A stretch of 64,000 bases of DNA, taken from Fluviicola sp. XM-24bin1 (lineage in GTDB: Bacteria; Bacteroidota; Bacteroidia; Flavobacteriales_D; Crocinitomicaceae). Positions 51,428 to 59,679 of this stretch are shown here, piece by piece. The stretch lies in the NCBI GenBank assembly GCA_003149635.1, contig QCWI01000006.1, positions 1 through 64,000 of the forward strand. The letters run 5' to 3'. The stretch's first letter is position 1. Each line of letters starts with the position of its first letter. The notes beneath the pieces were generated by a model. That model was not told the origin of the DNA, did not search any database, and was given only the letters and a program-made list of their open reading frames with translations. Position numbers and translations under genes: made by a program.

Positions 51428-53116
51428 ATGGAAAAACAGAAACTAACGCCGTTGAAACGATTCTGGCTTTTACTCAAGCCAGATAAAATCGAGATACGGA
51501 ATATCTACATCTACGCCATCTTTATTGGTTTGATCAACTTGTCTCTCCCCATCGGAATTCAAGCGATCATCAACCTTATTCAAGGGGGCGCGGTCAGTAC
51601 TTCATGGATCGTTTTGATCTTCTTCGTAGTTGGAGGTATCGCCATTTCGGGAATCCTGCAGATTAAGCAGCTGCACATAACGGAGAACTTGCAGCAGAAA
51701 GTGTTCGCGCGTGCTGCCTTCGAATTTGCCTACCGTGTACCACGTATTAAGTTGGAGCGTTTGCACAAGCATTACACGCCGGAGTTGATGAACCGCTTCT
51801 TCGATATTGTCTCCGTTCAGAAGGCACTGCCGAAGATCATGATTGATTTTTCATCAGCAGGTATTGAAGCCTTTTTCGGATTGATACTACTCTCTCTTTA
51901 CCACCCGTTCTTCATCTTATTCAGTTTGTTCTTAATCATCATTGTATTCGTGATACTTCGACTTACGGTGCGCCGAGGATTAGAGACAAGTTTAGATGAA
52001 TCGAAACGTAAGTATCAAATTGCACACTGGTTACAAGAGGTGGCGAAAGCAAATTACACCTTCAAATTGGCGGGAGAAACGCAATTACCACTCAATGAAG
52101 TAAACTCAAAGACGGAAGGATATGTACGTGCGCGTGAATCGCATTTCTCTGTATTGGTGAGTCAATATGGTTTGATGGTCGGGTTCAAAGCCTTGGTAGC
52201 ATTTGGACTCTTGTTGATTGGTGGTTTGCTTGTAATCGAGCAGGAGTTGAACATTGGTCAGTTCGTAGCGGCGGAGATTATCATCCTCTTGGTAATGAAC
52301 TCCATTGAGAAGATCATGTTGAACTTTGATACGATTTACGACATTCTAACCTCCTTAGAGAAGATCGCTCAGGTAACAGATTTGGAGTTGGATACGGAAG
52401 GAGGAATCCGATTGCAAGAAGGTGATACAAAAGGATTGGAAGTGAATTTGAATCAAGTGACATTCGAATATCCAGAGGAGAACAAAACGGTATTGAACAA
52501 TATCAATTTGGATATCGCCTCCGGGGAACGCGTAGTTATTTCGGGCCAGAATGATAGCGGTAAATCGACCTTGTTGTATGTTATTGGAGGATTGTACAGC
52601 CCTAGTCGAGGTTCTATCGTTGTTGACAGCATTCCAGTAAATAACTACTGTCCTGAGTCGCTTCGAAATGGAATTGGTGGTTACCTCAGAGATGAGTCTT
52701 TATTTGAAGGAACACTTCTAGAGAACATCACCTTAGGCCGTGACGGGGCAACGTTTGAAAACGTTCGTTGGGCAACGGAATCGTTAGGACTATCCAAGCT
52801 CATAAATGATTTACCATACGGTTACGACACGCGCGTACTGCCGCAAGGACGACAATTTTCAAAAAGCACGATTGCGAAGATTCTTATCGCCAGAAGTATT
52901 GTAGATCGACCGCGATTGCTCTTGCTTGAGAACAGTTTCTCGGTATTCAGCGAAGAGGATCGAAAAAACATTTTGCAGTTCCTTTTGGATCACGAAAATG
53001 ACTGGACGGTGTTACTTACAAGTTCACAGCCATTGGAGAATTTGAAAGATTTGAAGTACCGACAAGTGGTACTTGACAAAGGAGAAGTTATTGACATAAA
53101 AGATATATCATGTTAA
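51428..53116 (+). CDS. ABC transporter (permease-ATPase fusion) with degenerate nucleotide-binding domain
   Basis: 562 residues: a six-segment permease domain (about 1-320) and an ABC domain (about 335-562). Walker A is kept (ISGQNDSGKSTLLYVIGG). The other motifs differ from consensus: Q-loop is GGYLRDESLFEGTL (Gln lost), the signature is PQGRQFSKSTIAKI instead of LSGGQ, Walker B is LLLLENSFSVF (D to E, catalytic E to N), and the switch region is LLTSSQPLE (His lost). Efficient ATP hydrolysis is doubtful. No C39 peptidase domain is present. A canonical ABC partner is not found nearby. It is the first gene of a secretion cluster with HlyD and TolC and overlaps HlyD by seven bases. Confidence 0.85.
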   Translation: MEKQKLTPLKRFWLLLKPDKIEIRNIYIYAIFIGLINLSLPIGIQAIINLIQGGAVSTSWIVLIFFVVGGIAISGILQIKQLHITENLQQKVFARAAFEFAYRVPRIKLERLHKHYTPELMNRFFDIVSVQKALPKIMIDFSSAGIEAFFGLILLSLYHPFFILFSLFLIIIVFVILRLTVRRGLETSLDESKRKYQIAHWLQEVAKANYTFKLAGETQLPLNEVNSKTEGYVRARESHFSVLVSQYGLMVGFKALVAFGLLLIGGLLVIEQELNIGQFVAAEIIILLVMNSIEKIMLNFDTIYDILTSLEKIAQVTDLELDTEGGIRLQEGDTKGLEVNLNQVTFEYPEENKTVLNNINLDIASGERVVISGQNDSGKSTLLYVIGGLYSPSRGSIVVDSIPVNNYCPESLRNGIGGYLRDESLFEGTLLENITLGRDGATFENVRWATESLGLSKLINDLPYGYDTRVLPQGRQFSKSTIAKILIARSIVDRPRLLLLENSFSVFSEEDRKNILQFLLDHENDWTVLLTSSQPLENLKDLKYRQVVLDKGEVIDIKDISC

Positions 53117-54477
53117 ACATTTCAGAGAATAAGATCCAGGATCGAATGAACTGGAACGTGTTTTCGACGCTCAATTATGTAGAGTCGAAAAAGACAAAGC
53201 GTTTGATGTTACGCATGCTAAAATGGACATTTTTCACAGTGTTCGTGGTCATGCTTTTGCCTTGGACGCAGAACGTTTCTACAACGGGAGTAGTGACCAC
53301 GGTTCTTCCTGAGCACCGCCCGCAAACAATTCATTCCATTATTGCCGGTAGAGTAGATCAGTGGTTGGTTTTCGAAGGTCAGCGCGTGGAGAAAGGAGAT
53401 ACGTTGATGGTGATTTCCGAGATCAAAGACGCCTACATGGATGACCGTCTTTTGGAACGAACAAGGAATCAAATCACGTTGAAAAAAGATGCCGTTGTTG
53501 CCTATGGCGATAAGGAAGATGCGCAAGAAGCACAATTGCGCGCATTGAACGATCAACAAAAGTTGAAACTACAGCAGGCGCAAATCAAATTGCAACAGGC
53601 GACGTTGAAGGTGCAAAATGATAGCATCAAATTGCAAGCAGCAGAAATCGACCTCTCCACTACAGCTTATCAGTATCGACGTGCCGACAGCTTGTACAGT
53701 CGAGAATTGATTTCCTTGAAGAAACTCGAAGACCGTAGGCTGAAGTATCAGTCTTCAGTAGCGAAGGAAACGGAAGCACGAAACAACTGGTTCAACAGTC
53801 AGAATGAATTGATCCGATTGCGTGTAGATATCGCTACTATCCGAGCGGATTATGACAAGCAAATTGCGAAGGTTCTTTCGGAACGACTCACGACGACCTC
53901 GAACAGATTGGATTCCGAGGGAAGCATCAATAAAATGGAGAACCAGTATAGCAATTACAAAAAGCGTTCTGGATACTACTACATTTTGGCACCTCAGAGC
54001 GGATATGTGACCAAGACCTTCGTTACTGGAATCGGGGAAACGATAAAAGAAGGTCAGGCCGTTATTAGCATCATGCCAGACGAATACGAGTTGGCCGCTG
54101 AAATTTACATCGATCCGATCGATTTGCCATTGATGCACGTAGGAGAGCACGTCCGAATTCAATTCGACGGTTGGCCTGCAATTGTCTTCTCTGGATGGCC
54201 GGATGCGAGCTACGGAACCTATGGAGGTGAAATCTATGCGATTGACCAGTACATTGGGGATAATGGTAAATACCGAATGTTGATCAAGCCAGATGAGCGA
54301 CATGTTCCCTGGCCAAAAGCACTTCGATATGGAGCCGGACTCAAAGCAATGATCTTACTTAACGACGTACCAATTTGGTACGAACTGTGGCGACAAGTCA
54401 ACGGATTCCCGCCAGAGTATTACAAACCTAAAACGGACAAACAAACTGGAGATGCCATTAAAGAAGAGAAAAAATAG
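53110..54477 (+). CDS. HlyD-family membrane fusion protein
   Basis: 455 residues. One N-terminal membrane segment (about 34-52, MLKWTFFTVFVVMLLPW), biotinyl-like half motif SIIAGRVDQWLVFEGQRVEKG, a long coiled coil (about 125-270, DQQKLKLQQAQIKLQQATLK), then the other half motif YILAPQSGYVTKTFVTGIGE and a beta-barrel region. It bridges an inner-membrane ABC protein and an outer-membrane TolC channel. It overlaps the ABC gene by seven bases and the TolC gene by 26. Confidence 0.93.
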   Translation: MLNISENKIQDRMNWNVFSTLNYVESKKTKRLMLRMLKWTFFTVFVVMLLPWTQNVSTTGVVTTVLPEHRPQTIHSIIAGRVDQWLVFEGQRVEKGDTLMVISEIKDAYMDDRLLERTRNQITLKKDAVVAYGDKEDAQEAQLRALNDQQKLKLQQAQIKLQQATLKVQNDSIKLQAAEIDLSTTAYQYRRADSLYSRELISLKKLEDRRLKYQSSVAKETEARNNWFNSQNELIRLRVDIATIRADYDKQIAKVLSERLTTTSNRLDSEGSINKMENQYSNYKKRSGYYYILAPQSGYVTKTFVTGIGETIKEGQAVISIMPDEYELAAEIYIDPIDLPLMHVGEHVRIQFDGWPAIVFSGWPDASYGTYGGEIYAIDQYIGDNGKYRMLIKPDERHVPWPKALRYGAGLKAMILLNDVPIWYELWRQVNGFPPEYYKPKTDKQTGDAIKEEKK

Positions 54478-55897
54478 CGCACTATTGCTTGTTTTCCTGC
54501 TGGGTATGTTCGTAACGGGGCATTCTCAAGTAGATTCCACGGGTGCTGTACCGGCTGATTCCTCACTTCAAGATTCGATGGTGATGACCTATGATCAATT
54601 CATAGAGCGTGTGATGAAACAGCATCCCATGGTTTTTCGTGCAAGAATGAAAGCCGAAGCCGGAGCACGTGGTGTTCAAGGGGCCAAGGGAGGATTTGAT
54701 CCTGTAGTGAACGGAAGCGTGAAGCAAAAGTATTTCAGCGGCAGTCAGTACTACAGTCATATAGATGGAAATCTGAAAGTGCCTACTTGGTTCGGATTAA
54801 CAGCCGAGGCAGGATACATGCAAACGGATGGGGTATATCTGAATCCTGAAGCGCGATTGCCAGAGGATGGATTGTGGTACGCGGGCTTGAACTTGGAATT
54901 GGGGAATGGACTCCTGATAGATCAACGCCGAGCCGAATTGAAAAAAGCACGATTGTACGAAGACATGACCTTGTTGGAGCAGCGCGTCATGACCAACCAA
55001 TTGATGAACGAAGCGACAATTGCTTACTGGAAATGGGCAAAGGCGTATGAGATTTTACAAATCTTTTCAGAGGCGCTAACGGCGGCAGAATTGCGATTGG
55101 AAGCAGTGAAGTCGTATGTAGAATTCGGAGATTATCCGGGAATTTACATCACGGAAGCATCGATGCAATATCAAAGCCGAATGTTGAGTTACCAGCAGGC
55201 TTTGTTGGATTGGCAGAATGCAAGTCTCAAGCTGGAAATTTATCTGTGGGATCAAGGTTTTGTGCCGTTGCAACTCAATGGAGCCGTACCGAACCTCATC
55301 AGTGAGGTGGTGCAAGGAATGGATGTCTTGTTCGATGTAAATACTGTGATTCAAAATCATCCGTTGGTCGAATTGAACCAATTGGACGTTGCTCGTCAAC
55401 GGGTGGACTTACGTTTGAAGCGAGAGTACTTGAAACCTAAATTGACTTTGGAATACCGCGCATTAAACGAACCCGCGACGACAGGATTTTTCTCAGAGTA
55501 CACGGTCGCCGATTACACCTGGGGAGCCAAATTAAAGTACCCGTTATTTACGCGTCGTGAACGAGCAGATGTGCGCATCGGAGAACTGAAAGTGGAGCAA
55601 CAGCAACTGAAGGGGGTAGAGATTGCGGCCAAATTGGAATATCAATTGGGTGCAGCGAGAAATACGATTGAAAATCTCACCGGACAGTATGATATCATCG
55701 GTGAAACCATTCAGGCAGCTTCAGACCTTTTAGATGCTGAGGTAGAGCTATTCGGAAATGGTGAAAGTTCTTTGTTCATGATCAACTCGCGGGAATTGAA
55801 ATTTCTAGAAGTTCGCGTCAAGCAGGTAGAACTCGCCAGCAAGGTTGAGATCTCAAAATCGGAACTCAATTACGGATTGTTGCTCATCCTACCATAA
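54452..55897 (+). CDS. TolC-family outer-membrane efflux protein
   Basis: 481 residues with a signal peptide (NSALLLVFLLGMFVTGHSQ) and the repeated helical and strand pattern of the OEP/TolC family; TYDQFIERVMKQHPMVFRAR and NTVIQNHPLVELNQLDVAR are parts of the two repeats. It forms the outer-membrane exit channel for the ABC-HlyD pair. The overlap of 26 bases with hlyD shows tight coupling. The substrate of the exporter is unknown. Confidence 0.92.
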   Translation: MPLKKRKNSALLLVFLLGMFVTGHSQVDSTGAVPADSSLQDSMVMTYDQFIERVMKQHPMVFRARMKAEAGARGVQGAKGGFDPVVNGSVKQKYFSGSQYYSHIDGNLKVPTWFGLTAEAGYMQTDGVYLNPEARLPEDGLWYAGLNLELGNGLLIDQRRAELKKARLYEDMTLLEQRVMTNQLMNEATIAYWKWAKAYEILQIFSEALTAAELRLEAVKSYVEFGDYPGIYITEASMQYQSRMLSYQQALLDWQNASLKLEIYLWDQGFVPLQLNGAVPNLISEVVQGMDVLFDVNTVIQNHPLVELNQLDVARQRVDLRLKREYLKPKLTLEYRALNEPATTGFFSEYTVADYTWGAKLKYPLFTRRERADVRIGELKVEQQQLKGVEIAAKLEYQLGAARNTIENLTGQYDIIGETIQAASDLLDAEVELFGNGESSLFMINSRELKFLEVRVKQVELASKVEISKSELNYGLLLILP

Positions 55898-55908
55898 ACT
55901 ACCCCGAA

Positions 55909-56144
55909 CATTGAGACTCTCGAAATAGAGGGTGTCTTTCACATATTAATACCAAATCACTTATAAGATCGTCCATCGACCGGACGATCTTTTTTGTACT
56001 GAAATCTATTTTCCCCCTTCGGAGGGAAGAAAAGCGATTCAAGAGCTTTGAAGAAGGGGAGGACACAGAACATTTGCATCGATTCTTATTGCCATCACTT
56101 TCAAAACCAACCCTCACTCAACTTGCACTGAGCTTGTCGAAGTG
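55909..56144. repeat. REP-like repeat halves, copy 3
   Basis: CATTGAGACTCTCGAAAT at 55909-55926 and CACTGAGCTTGTCGAAGTG at 56126-56144, both matching the complement of the core CTTCGAGAGCCTCAGYG. Here the two lie in the same orientation and about 200 bases apart, unlike the close inverted pairs elsewhere. Confidence 0.55.
55965..55995 (+). terminator. Rho-independent terminator after tolC
   Basis: AAGATCGTCC (55965-55974), loop ATCGACC, GGACGATCTT (55982-55991), then a T run. Ten perfect pairs. Confidence 0.9.
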
Positions 56145-56286
56145 TTGCGGTTAAAACTCACCCTAGCACGCGCAAAAAAAAGGCCATCCCTTTCGAGACA
56201 GCCTTTCAATATTGAAAATCGATTTATCCTCACAGTGACGGTGCAAGTCCGCCTACTGTTCGTCTTCGAAAGCTCTCGCTTTCTCT

Positions 56287-56919
56287 TTAGTGATTTGCCA
56301 AGTAATCAGCAACACCGTCGAATGATGCTTTCATTCCGTCTTCACCTTTTTGCCAGTTCGCTGGGCATACTTCACCATTCTCTTCGAAGAATTGCAAAGC
56401 GTCAACCATACGCAATGCTTCATCAACGTTACGTCCCAATGGGAAGTTGTTCACCAACTGGTGCATTACTGTTCCTTCTTTGTCAATCAAGAACAATCCA
56501 CGGTAAGCGATCATTGGCCCTGTTGCGATCATGTTTCCGTCAACATCGTAATCGTACTCTCCTGCCAAAACTCCGTAAGCTTCAGAGATTGTTTTTGAAG
56601 TATCCGCGATGATTGGGTAAGTAATTCCTTGAATTCCTCCCTGATCTTTTGGTACTTGCAACCATCCCCAGTGAGACTCAGGTGTGTCCGTAGAAGCAGC
56701 AACTACTTTTACGCCACGCGCTTCAAATTCTCCCAATTTCGATTGGAATGCGTGCAACTCAGATGGACATACGAATGTAAAATCCTTCGGGTAGAAGAAA
56801 AACAATACTGGGTTTTTTCCTACGTACTGATCCAATGAGAAATCATCTACGATCTCACCTCCATTGATTACCGCTTCTGTTTTGAAAGACGGTGCTTTTT
56901 TTCCTACTAATACTGACAT
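56287..56919 (-). CDS. 2-Cys peroxiredoxin (AhpC/Prx1 type)
   Basis: 210 residues. The peroxidatic Cys is in FYPKDFTFVCPSELHAF and the resolving Cys in NGEVCPANWQKG, so it is a typical 2-Cys peroxiredoxin. It reduces hydrogen peroxide and alkyl peroxides in the cytosol using thioredoxin or AhpF. It is divergent from an OxyR-like regulator (57063), a well-known arrangement for peroxide-induced genes. A TAAATTTG -7 box on the minus strand at 56997-57004 gives a 5' leader of about 70 bases. Confidence 0.95.
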   Translation of the reverse strand: MSVLVGKKAPSFKTEAVINGGEIVDDFSLDQYVGKNPVLFFFYPKDFTFVCPSELHAFQSKLGEFEARGVKVVAASTDTPESHWGWLQVPKDQGGIQGITYPIIADTSKTISEAYGVLAGEYDYDVDGNMIATGPMIAYRGLFLIDKEGTVMHQLVNNFPLGRNVDEALRMVDALQFFEENGEVCPANWQKGEDGMKASFDGVADYLANH

Positions 56920-56996
56920 TTAGCTTGTTTTTAAATTGTTTTCGTAAAGTTAAAAATTGTTCCCTCAAAAAGAGTCGTAACTCCCAAGAACTGATA

Positions 56997-57004
56997 CAAA
57001 TTTA
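56997..57004 (-). promoter_or_regulatory. -7 box of the peroxiredoxin gene
   Basis: Minus strand TAAATTTG, in the 143-base intergenic region shared with the oxyR-like gene. An OxyR site is expected here but I cannot mark one confidently. Confidence 0.45.
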
Positions 57005-57062
57005 CATACCTTATCATATAAGTATAATTGAATTTATTTATTTTAGTATAAATTGTAGTTAT

Positions 57063-57983
57063 ATGATTTCCATTCAACAAATTCAATACATCATCACCGT
57101 CGCTGAAGAGCGTCAATTCCAACGTGCAAGCGAGCGTTGTTTTGTAACGCAGCCCACGCTTTCCATGCAAATTAAGAAGGCGGAAGAAACTTTAGGTAAC
57201 AAGATTTTCGATCGATCAAGATCTCCTCTGGAGCTTACAGAATACGGTTCGAAATTGTTGCCTATTCTACGCGACGTAATTTCTGAATACAACCGAGTGG
57301 AGGCCTTGACCAAACAAGAAGAGGGTACTTTCCGAGAACAATTGCGGGTTGCGGTAATTCCTACAATTGCTGGATATCTGTTACCGGATTTGTTTGATAA
57401 ATGGAAGGATGAATTGGAGGACATCGAATTGACTATCGAAGAGATGAAAACCGAAGAAATCTTGGTGGCGTTGGAAGAGAAAACGATCGACATGGGGATT
57501 CTCGCTGGGCCTGTGCAACATCCGAAATGGCGTACCAACATTCTATATCACGAAGAGATCTACGCTTACACGCCCCAGTTCGAAAATCGTGTGATCGCAT
57601 CCTCAGAATTGGAGAAGGAGCACCCGTGGTTGTTAAGTAAAGGAAATTGCTTGCGCACGCAGATGGTACATTTTTGCGAGTTGGAACCCGAAAGCGATAA
57701 GGGGTGGAACTACGAAGGCGGAAATATTGAATTGTTGGTAAAAATGGTCGATCTGCACGGCGGATACACCTTGATCCCAGAACATTACGCAGCGTCTCTT
57801 AAAGTCAAAGGGTTGAATCGTATTGAATCGGATGATTTGCACGAGAATCCAGCACGAGAAATCATTGCGGTTTGTTCCAATCGCACCCCAAAATGGCACG
57901 CCATTGAACGCTTGATTCGAACGGTGCAGTTAAAGTACGGCCAAAAGGATATCCAGAACTTAAAATTGTTGAATTGGGATTGA
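57063..57983 (+). CDS. OxyR-like LysR-family transcriptional regulator
   Basis: 306 residues from the ATG at 57063 (MISIQQIQYIITVAEERQFQ). The frame is open upstream to 56892, but that part lies in the promoter region and overlaps the peroxiredoxin start, so it is rejected. HTH is RASERCFVTQPTLSMQIKKA, and the effector domain follows. Cysteines in SKGNCLRTQMVHFCELEPES resemble the redox pair region of OxyR (CLRD..H..C), supporting peroxide sensing. It is divergent from the peroxiredoxin gene. Confidence 0.9.
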   Translation: MISIQQIQYIITVAEERQFQRASERCFVTQPTLSMQIKKAEETLGNKIFDRSRSPLELTEYGSKLLPILRDVISEYNRVEALTKQEEGTFREQLRVAVIPTIAGYLLPDLFDKWKDELEDIELTIEEMKTEEILVALEEKTIDMGILAGPVQHPKWRTNILYHEEIYAYTPQFENRVIASSELEKEHPWLLSKGNCLRTQMVHFCELEPESDKGWNYEGGNIELLVKMVDLHGGYTLIPEHYAASLKVKGLNRIESDDLHENPAREIIAVCSNRTPKWHAIERLIRTVQLKYGQKDIQNLKLLNWD

Positions 57984-57985
57984 TC

Positions 57986-58075
57986 ATGAAGAAGTTTAAA
58001 TACACCATTTGTTATCCAGACAATCCGGAAATAGAAAAACCGGAGACACTTATTTCAGCTGAGGAAGCCATGTAA
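57986..58075 (+). CDS. 29-residue ORF, possible front part of the next gene
   Basis: ATG at 57986, two bases after the oxyR-like stop; TAA at 58073-58075. It starts MKKFKYTICYPDNPEIEKPE and ends TLISAEEAM. It is in the same frame as the gene that starts at 58076, with only the TAA between. The two could be a single gene broken by a nonsense codon (CAA to TAA would restore it), or two coupled genes. Confidence 0.4.
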   Translation: MKKFKYTICYPDNPEIEKPETLISAEEAM

Positions 58076-58414
58076 ATGGCACGAAACTATCCTTGGATGG
58101 ATCAACTCACACTTCTAGAACAATTGGAAGACGACGAAAGTCATTACAATCCATCCCTGGGATTCATCAATACCGAGTCCAAACATGAATTGGCCATTAC
58201 GGCGATGCTCGAAGATGGAAAGGTGGAATTCTCTTGGTGGTACAATCGCCCGGTAACCCGAAAGCCCTTCTTTGGATTGGGTGGCGAAAAAACAAAAATG
58301 GTACTGGATGATCATTGGCAATTCAACCTCGAAATTACCCTTCAACTGCTTGAAGCATTCCTTAGAAACGACTATCAGGAAGTGCGAAATCGTATGCTGA
58401 TTGATAAGGGTTAG
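58076..58414 (+). CDS. Small conserved-looking protein of unknown function
   Basis: 112 residues starting MARNYPWMDQLTLLEQLEDD, with ITAMLEDGKVEFSWWYNRPV and a helix-rich end. No membrane segment or known domain is recognised. The ATG follows the preceding TAA directly (TAAATG), in the same reading frame as the 29-residue ORF. The beginning ARNYPWMDQL looks like the continuation of the preceding SAEEAM, so it may be the main part of a broken gene of about 142 codons. Confidence 0.55.
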   Translation: MARNYPWMDQLTLLEQLEDDESHYNPSLGFINTESKHELAITAMLEDGKVEFSWWYNRPVTRKPFFGLGGEKTKMVLDDHWQFNLEITLQLLEAFLRNDYQEVRNRMLIDKG

Positions 58415-58470
58415 TTTGTTCTGATTTGCCAATCAAGCAGTCAAAAACTCAAACAATCAAAACGTCCTTC

Positions 58471-59679
58471 TCATCCCGCAATAATCATATCATACATCTT
58501 CTGACTTGCCCCACGGTTTTCATCCACAAAGGTTTCAGCTTTTTCGTCGATGCATTCTTTGTTTTCCAGAACGTACTCAATCCGGTGTTTTAGTTCCTCC
58601 GAAGTTGATACATCAAAACCAAATCCACATTTGATAAATGAGGCAGCCTCCGGGAAGCGATTGTGATTCGGCCCGATAATAACGCCCATTCCAAAAACTG
58701 CCGGTTCGAGGATATTATGCAGATTTCCAGAGAATCCACCACCGACGTATGCTACGGCACCAAAAGAATAAGCGCTGGATAAGTGTCCGATGGTATCCAA
58801 TACTAAGACTTCTGCATTCGGTTTCAAATTCCCCTTGGTGTATCGCACATGCGGGCGACGCAATGATTTCGTAATTCCCTGAACGGATTTCTCATCCACA
58901 TTGTGCGGTGCGATGATCACTTTGCAGGACATCTTATTGATCACAGGGAGTAAGATGTCTTCGTCTTTGGGCCAACAGCTTCCGATGATAAACACGCGAT
59001 CCTCACCGCAAAATTCAGCAATTTTAGAGTCGGGCGTATGCGTGATTTTCGTTTCATAGACCTTGTCGTAACGACTATCGCCTACAATCGAAACGTTGTT
59101 TATGCCGATGGAAGAGAGCAGTTCCACGGATTCTTCATTCTGAACAAAGAACCAATCAAATTGTTGGAGCGTTTTGCGGAAAAAGGATCCGTATCCTTTG
59201 AAGAATCGATGCTCTTTTCGGAACAATCCGCTGACATTGTACACTTTGGCGCCGATCTTTTTCGCTTCAATAATATGATTCGACCAGAATTCGTACTTAA
59301 TCAAACAGAAATATTTCGGTTTGAAATGTGCCATCATCGTGCGGGCATTTCTAGGAGTGTCTAGAGGAATGTAACAAACGTGATCGGCTGGGTGATTTCG
59401 TTTGTGGTAATGTTTCATTCCAGAAGGAGAGAAGAAGGTTACCAACAAAAATGCATCGGGATGTTCGCTACGGAATTTCTGCATCAATGGAAGTCCTTGA
59501 TCGAACTCACCAAGAGAAGCACAGTGGAACCAAATTACTTCGCGATTCTCAGTATCAGGAAGTTGGGAACGCCAGCCTTTCCGACCGTTCACCCATTCCT
59601 TTGACTTTGGATTGAACAATCCATGCACGCGAACTCCGATCCCTAAAAAGAGAATGCCAATATTGTACAAGAAGTGCAT
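58471..59679 (-). CDS. kdtA: 3-deoxy-D-manno-octulosonic acid transferase
   Basis: 402 residues from the ATG at 59679, whose first bases overlap the TGA of the upstream gene (TGATG). The frame extends 17 codons further to 59730, but that would overlap the upstream coding end by 52 bases. An N-terminal membrane anchor (FLYNIGILFLGIGVRVHGLF) is followed by the glycosyltransferase N domain (WFHCASLGEFDQGLPLM) and the C domain with FIIGSCWPKDEDILLPVI and VGGGFSGNLHNILEPAVFG. It adds Kdo to lipid A in the inner membrane. Confidence 0.92.
   Translation of the reverse strand: MHFLYNIGILFLGIGVRVHGLFNPKSKEWVNGRKGWRSQLPDTENREVIWFHCASLGEFDQGLPLMQKFRSEHPDAFLLVTFFSPSGMKHYHKRNHPADHVCYIPLDTPRNARTMMAHFKPKYFCLIKYEFWSNHIIEAKKIGAKVYNVSGLFRKEHRFFKGYGSFFRKTLQQFDWFFVQNEESVELLSSIGINNVSIVGDSRYDKVYETKITHTPDSKIAEFCGEDRVFIIGSCWPKDEDILLPVINKMSCKVIIAPHNVDEKSVQGITKSLRRPHVRYTKGNLKPNAEVLVLDTIGHLSSAYSFGAVAYVGGGFSGNLHNILEPAVFGMGVIIGPNHNRFPEAASFIKCGFGFDVSTSEELKHRIEYVLENKECIDEKAETFVDENRGASQKMYDMIIAG

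Larger units (their letters stand above)
55898..56286. other. Gap with terminator, REP and G/C-run elements
   Basis: 389 bases between tolC and the peroxiredoxin gene. It contains a REP-like half at 55909-55926, a strong terminator at 55965-55995, a G/C-run element at 56011-56063 and a REP-like half at 56126-56144. No gene is seen. Confidence 0.6.

Noticed and set aside
51428-55897. Bacteriocin-type export cluster with peptidase-containing ABC
   Set aside because: No C39 peptidase domain is present in the ABC protein and no small leader peptide gene was found nearby.
56892-57062. Extended start of the OxyR-like regulator at 56892
   Set aside because: The extra 57 codons overlap the divergent peroxiredoxin start and promoter region; the LysR domain begins directly at the ATG at 57063.
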